In this document: positions 63,292 through 64,000 of the stretch, piece after piece | Numbering within the stretch: the stretch's first letter is position 1 | Layout of the letters: every line of letters begins with the position of its first letter | Source of the DNA: Raineyella sp. W15-4 | GTDB lineage: Bacteria; Actinomycetota; Actinomycetes; Propionibacteriales; Propionibacteriaceae | Length of the DNA stretch: 64,000 nucleotides | Direction of reading: 5' to 3' | Assembly: GCF_033170155.1 (NCBI RefSeq) | Contig: NZ_CP137079.1 | Span: 1,054,001-1,118,000 of the forward strand | The notes under the pieces: generated by a model | What the model saw: only the letters and a program-made list of their open reading frames with translations | Database searches by the model: none | What the model was told of the DNA's origin: nothing | Translations under genes and position numbers: made by a program

Positions 63292-64000
63292 TCAGGGTCG
63301 CGGGATCCGGCGTCGCCGATCGGGCTTCGTCGATGGGCCGGGCTCCCAGGTGGCCACCCAGGGCCGGTCGTCCTCCTCGGTGAGGACGCCCTCCTCCAGG
63401 AAGAGATAGTCGCCGGCGAGGACCTTCCTCGCGGCCGACCGGTCGCTGGCATCGGAGTTGGACCACAGCGCGGTGAACAGCGCGTCGACGCGCACCCGGG
63501 CCTGCCGACAGAAGATCCCGGCCAGTTCCACGCCCTCGGGGCGTACGTCCCGCTCCGCTGTTGCCCGGACACAGGAGGCCGCCATCGCGAACAGTTCGGC
63601 GCCGATGTCGACGATCCGGCCCAGCACCGCCTGTCGGCGCTCCAGCGCCCCCTGCCAGCGCGCCATCCCGTAGAAGACGGAGCGGGCCAGCCGCCGGGTG
63701 GCGCGTTCGACATAGCGGAGGTGGCCGGCCAGTTCGCCGTACCGGGCGTACGAGGTGGCGATCATGCCGGGGCCGGTCACCAGCGTCGGCAGCCAGCCGG
63801 CGTAGAAGCCGGTGGCTCGCCCGACGGCCCGCAGCTTCTCCTGCCGGTTCGCCTCGGGATCGATGATGGCGCCGGCCACCGCGAGGTGGGCGTCCACCGC
63901 CTCCCGCGCGATCAGCAGGTGCATGATCTCGCTCGACCCCTCGAAGATCCGGTTGATCCGGATGTCGCGCAGCATCTGCTCGGCCCGGACCACCCGCTCG
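63292..64000 (-). CDS. Acyl-CoA dehydrogenase, C-terminal part (5' end outside window)
   Basis: The frame enters from the right edge and ends at 63292, giving about 235 C-terminal residues. EQMLRDIRINRIFEGSSEIMHLLIAREAVD contains the conserved IFEGSSEI block at the end of the acyl-CoA dehydrogenase catalytic domain. A long extension of about 200 residues follows, as in very-long-chain or FadE-type enzymes with an extra C-terminal domain. The extension is mostly helical, and the tail is Arg/Pro-rich. Substrate chain length cannot be judged from this part. Confidence 0.85.
   Translation of the reverse strand, partial: ERVVRAEQMLRDIRINRIFEGSSEIMHLLIAREAVDAHLAVAGAIIDPEANRQEKLRAVGRATGFYAGWLPTLVTGPGMIATSYARYGELAGHLRYVERATRRLARSVFYGMARWQGALERRQAVLGRIVDIGAELFAMAASCVRATAERDVRPEGVELAGIFCRQARVRVDALFTALWSNSDASDRSAARKVLAGDYLFLEEGVLTEEDDRPWVATWEPGPSTKPDRRRRIPRP

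Overview
This is a gene-dense, very GC-rich window of about 64 kb. It most likely comes from an actinomycete chromosome, tentatively the Propionibacteriales or a relative. The support is the codon bias, frequent GTG starts, translationally coupled ATGA and TGATG junctions, a MurT/GatD peptidoglycan amidation pair, a MarP-type periplasmic protease, a DUF3618 protein and an MshB-like PIG-L deacetylase. No phage integrase, transposase, rRNA or CRISPR array is visible. Two tRNA genes are present: Leu-UAG and Lys-CUU.

Region 1 (1-9757) is the most unusual. A tightly coupled plus-strand operon encodes an MFS transporter (5' end missing), a CaiC/FadK-like acid:CoA ligase, two complete ETF beta/alpha pairs (one canonical, one divergent), a multi-histidine b-type-cytochrome-like membrane protein and an acyl-CoA dehydrogenase. 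It looks like a module for activating and oxidising or reducing an organic acid, with electrons passing through ETF to the membrane. Directly after it lie hypA, a divergent [NiFe]-hydrogenase-like large subunit and hypC. No small subunit, other hyp genes or maturation protease are in view.

Region 2 (9782-24417) holds a LysE/RhtB exporter, a patatin-like phospholipase, a membrane-fused YedY-like molybdopterin protein, a TetR-controlled ABC-2 exporter, an EamA transporter, the PIG-L deacetylase, aquaporin Z, and a beta-glucoside PTS operon (EIIBCA, 6-phospho-beta-glucosidase, LicT/BglG antiterminator). The PTS operon has a recognisable antiterminator target and overlapping terminator in its leader.

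Region 3 (24622-34925) holds tRNA-Leu, a Bcp peroxiredoxin, and a three-gene aromatic meta-cleavage set (flavin hydroxylase, extradiol dioxygenase, C-C hydrolase) with a divergent TetR regulator. It also holds a DUF3618 protein, a GroES-like protein, tRNA-Lys, MarP, a truncated SRPBCC gene, an EEP-family hydrolase and an ACT-domain protein.

Region 4 (34954-44239) carries three DrrAB-type ABC-2 exporters. One is headed by a MarR regulator with striking inverted repeats. They surround a sulfide:quinone-reductase-like flavoprotein with a CsoR/CstR-like operator, a DUF72 gene, and a decayed AAA/DUF4143 ATPase fragment.

Region 5 (44495-64000) is mostly core and metabolic: enolase, MetNIQ, an S49 peptidase, an FMN-binding protein, an MFS/IclR pair, a hotdog thioesterase, a Rieske protein, a CBS/DUF294 protein with its exonuclease, MurT/GatD, a PfkB kinase, an SRPBCC protein, an NmrA-like protein with its TetR regulator, and an acyl-CoA dehydrogenase that runs off the right edge.
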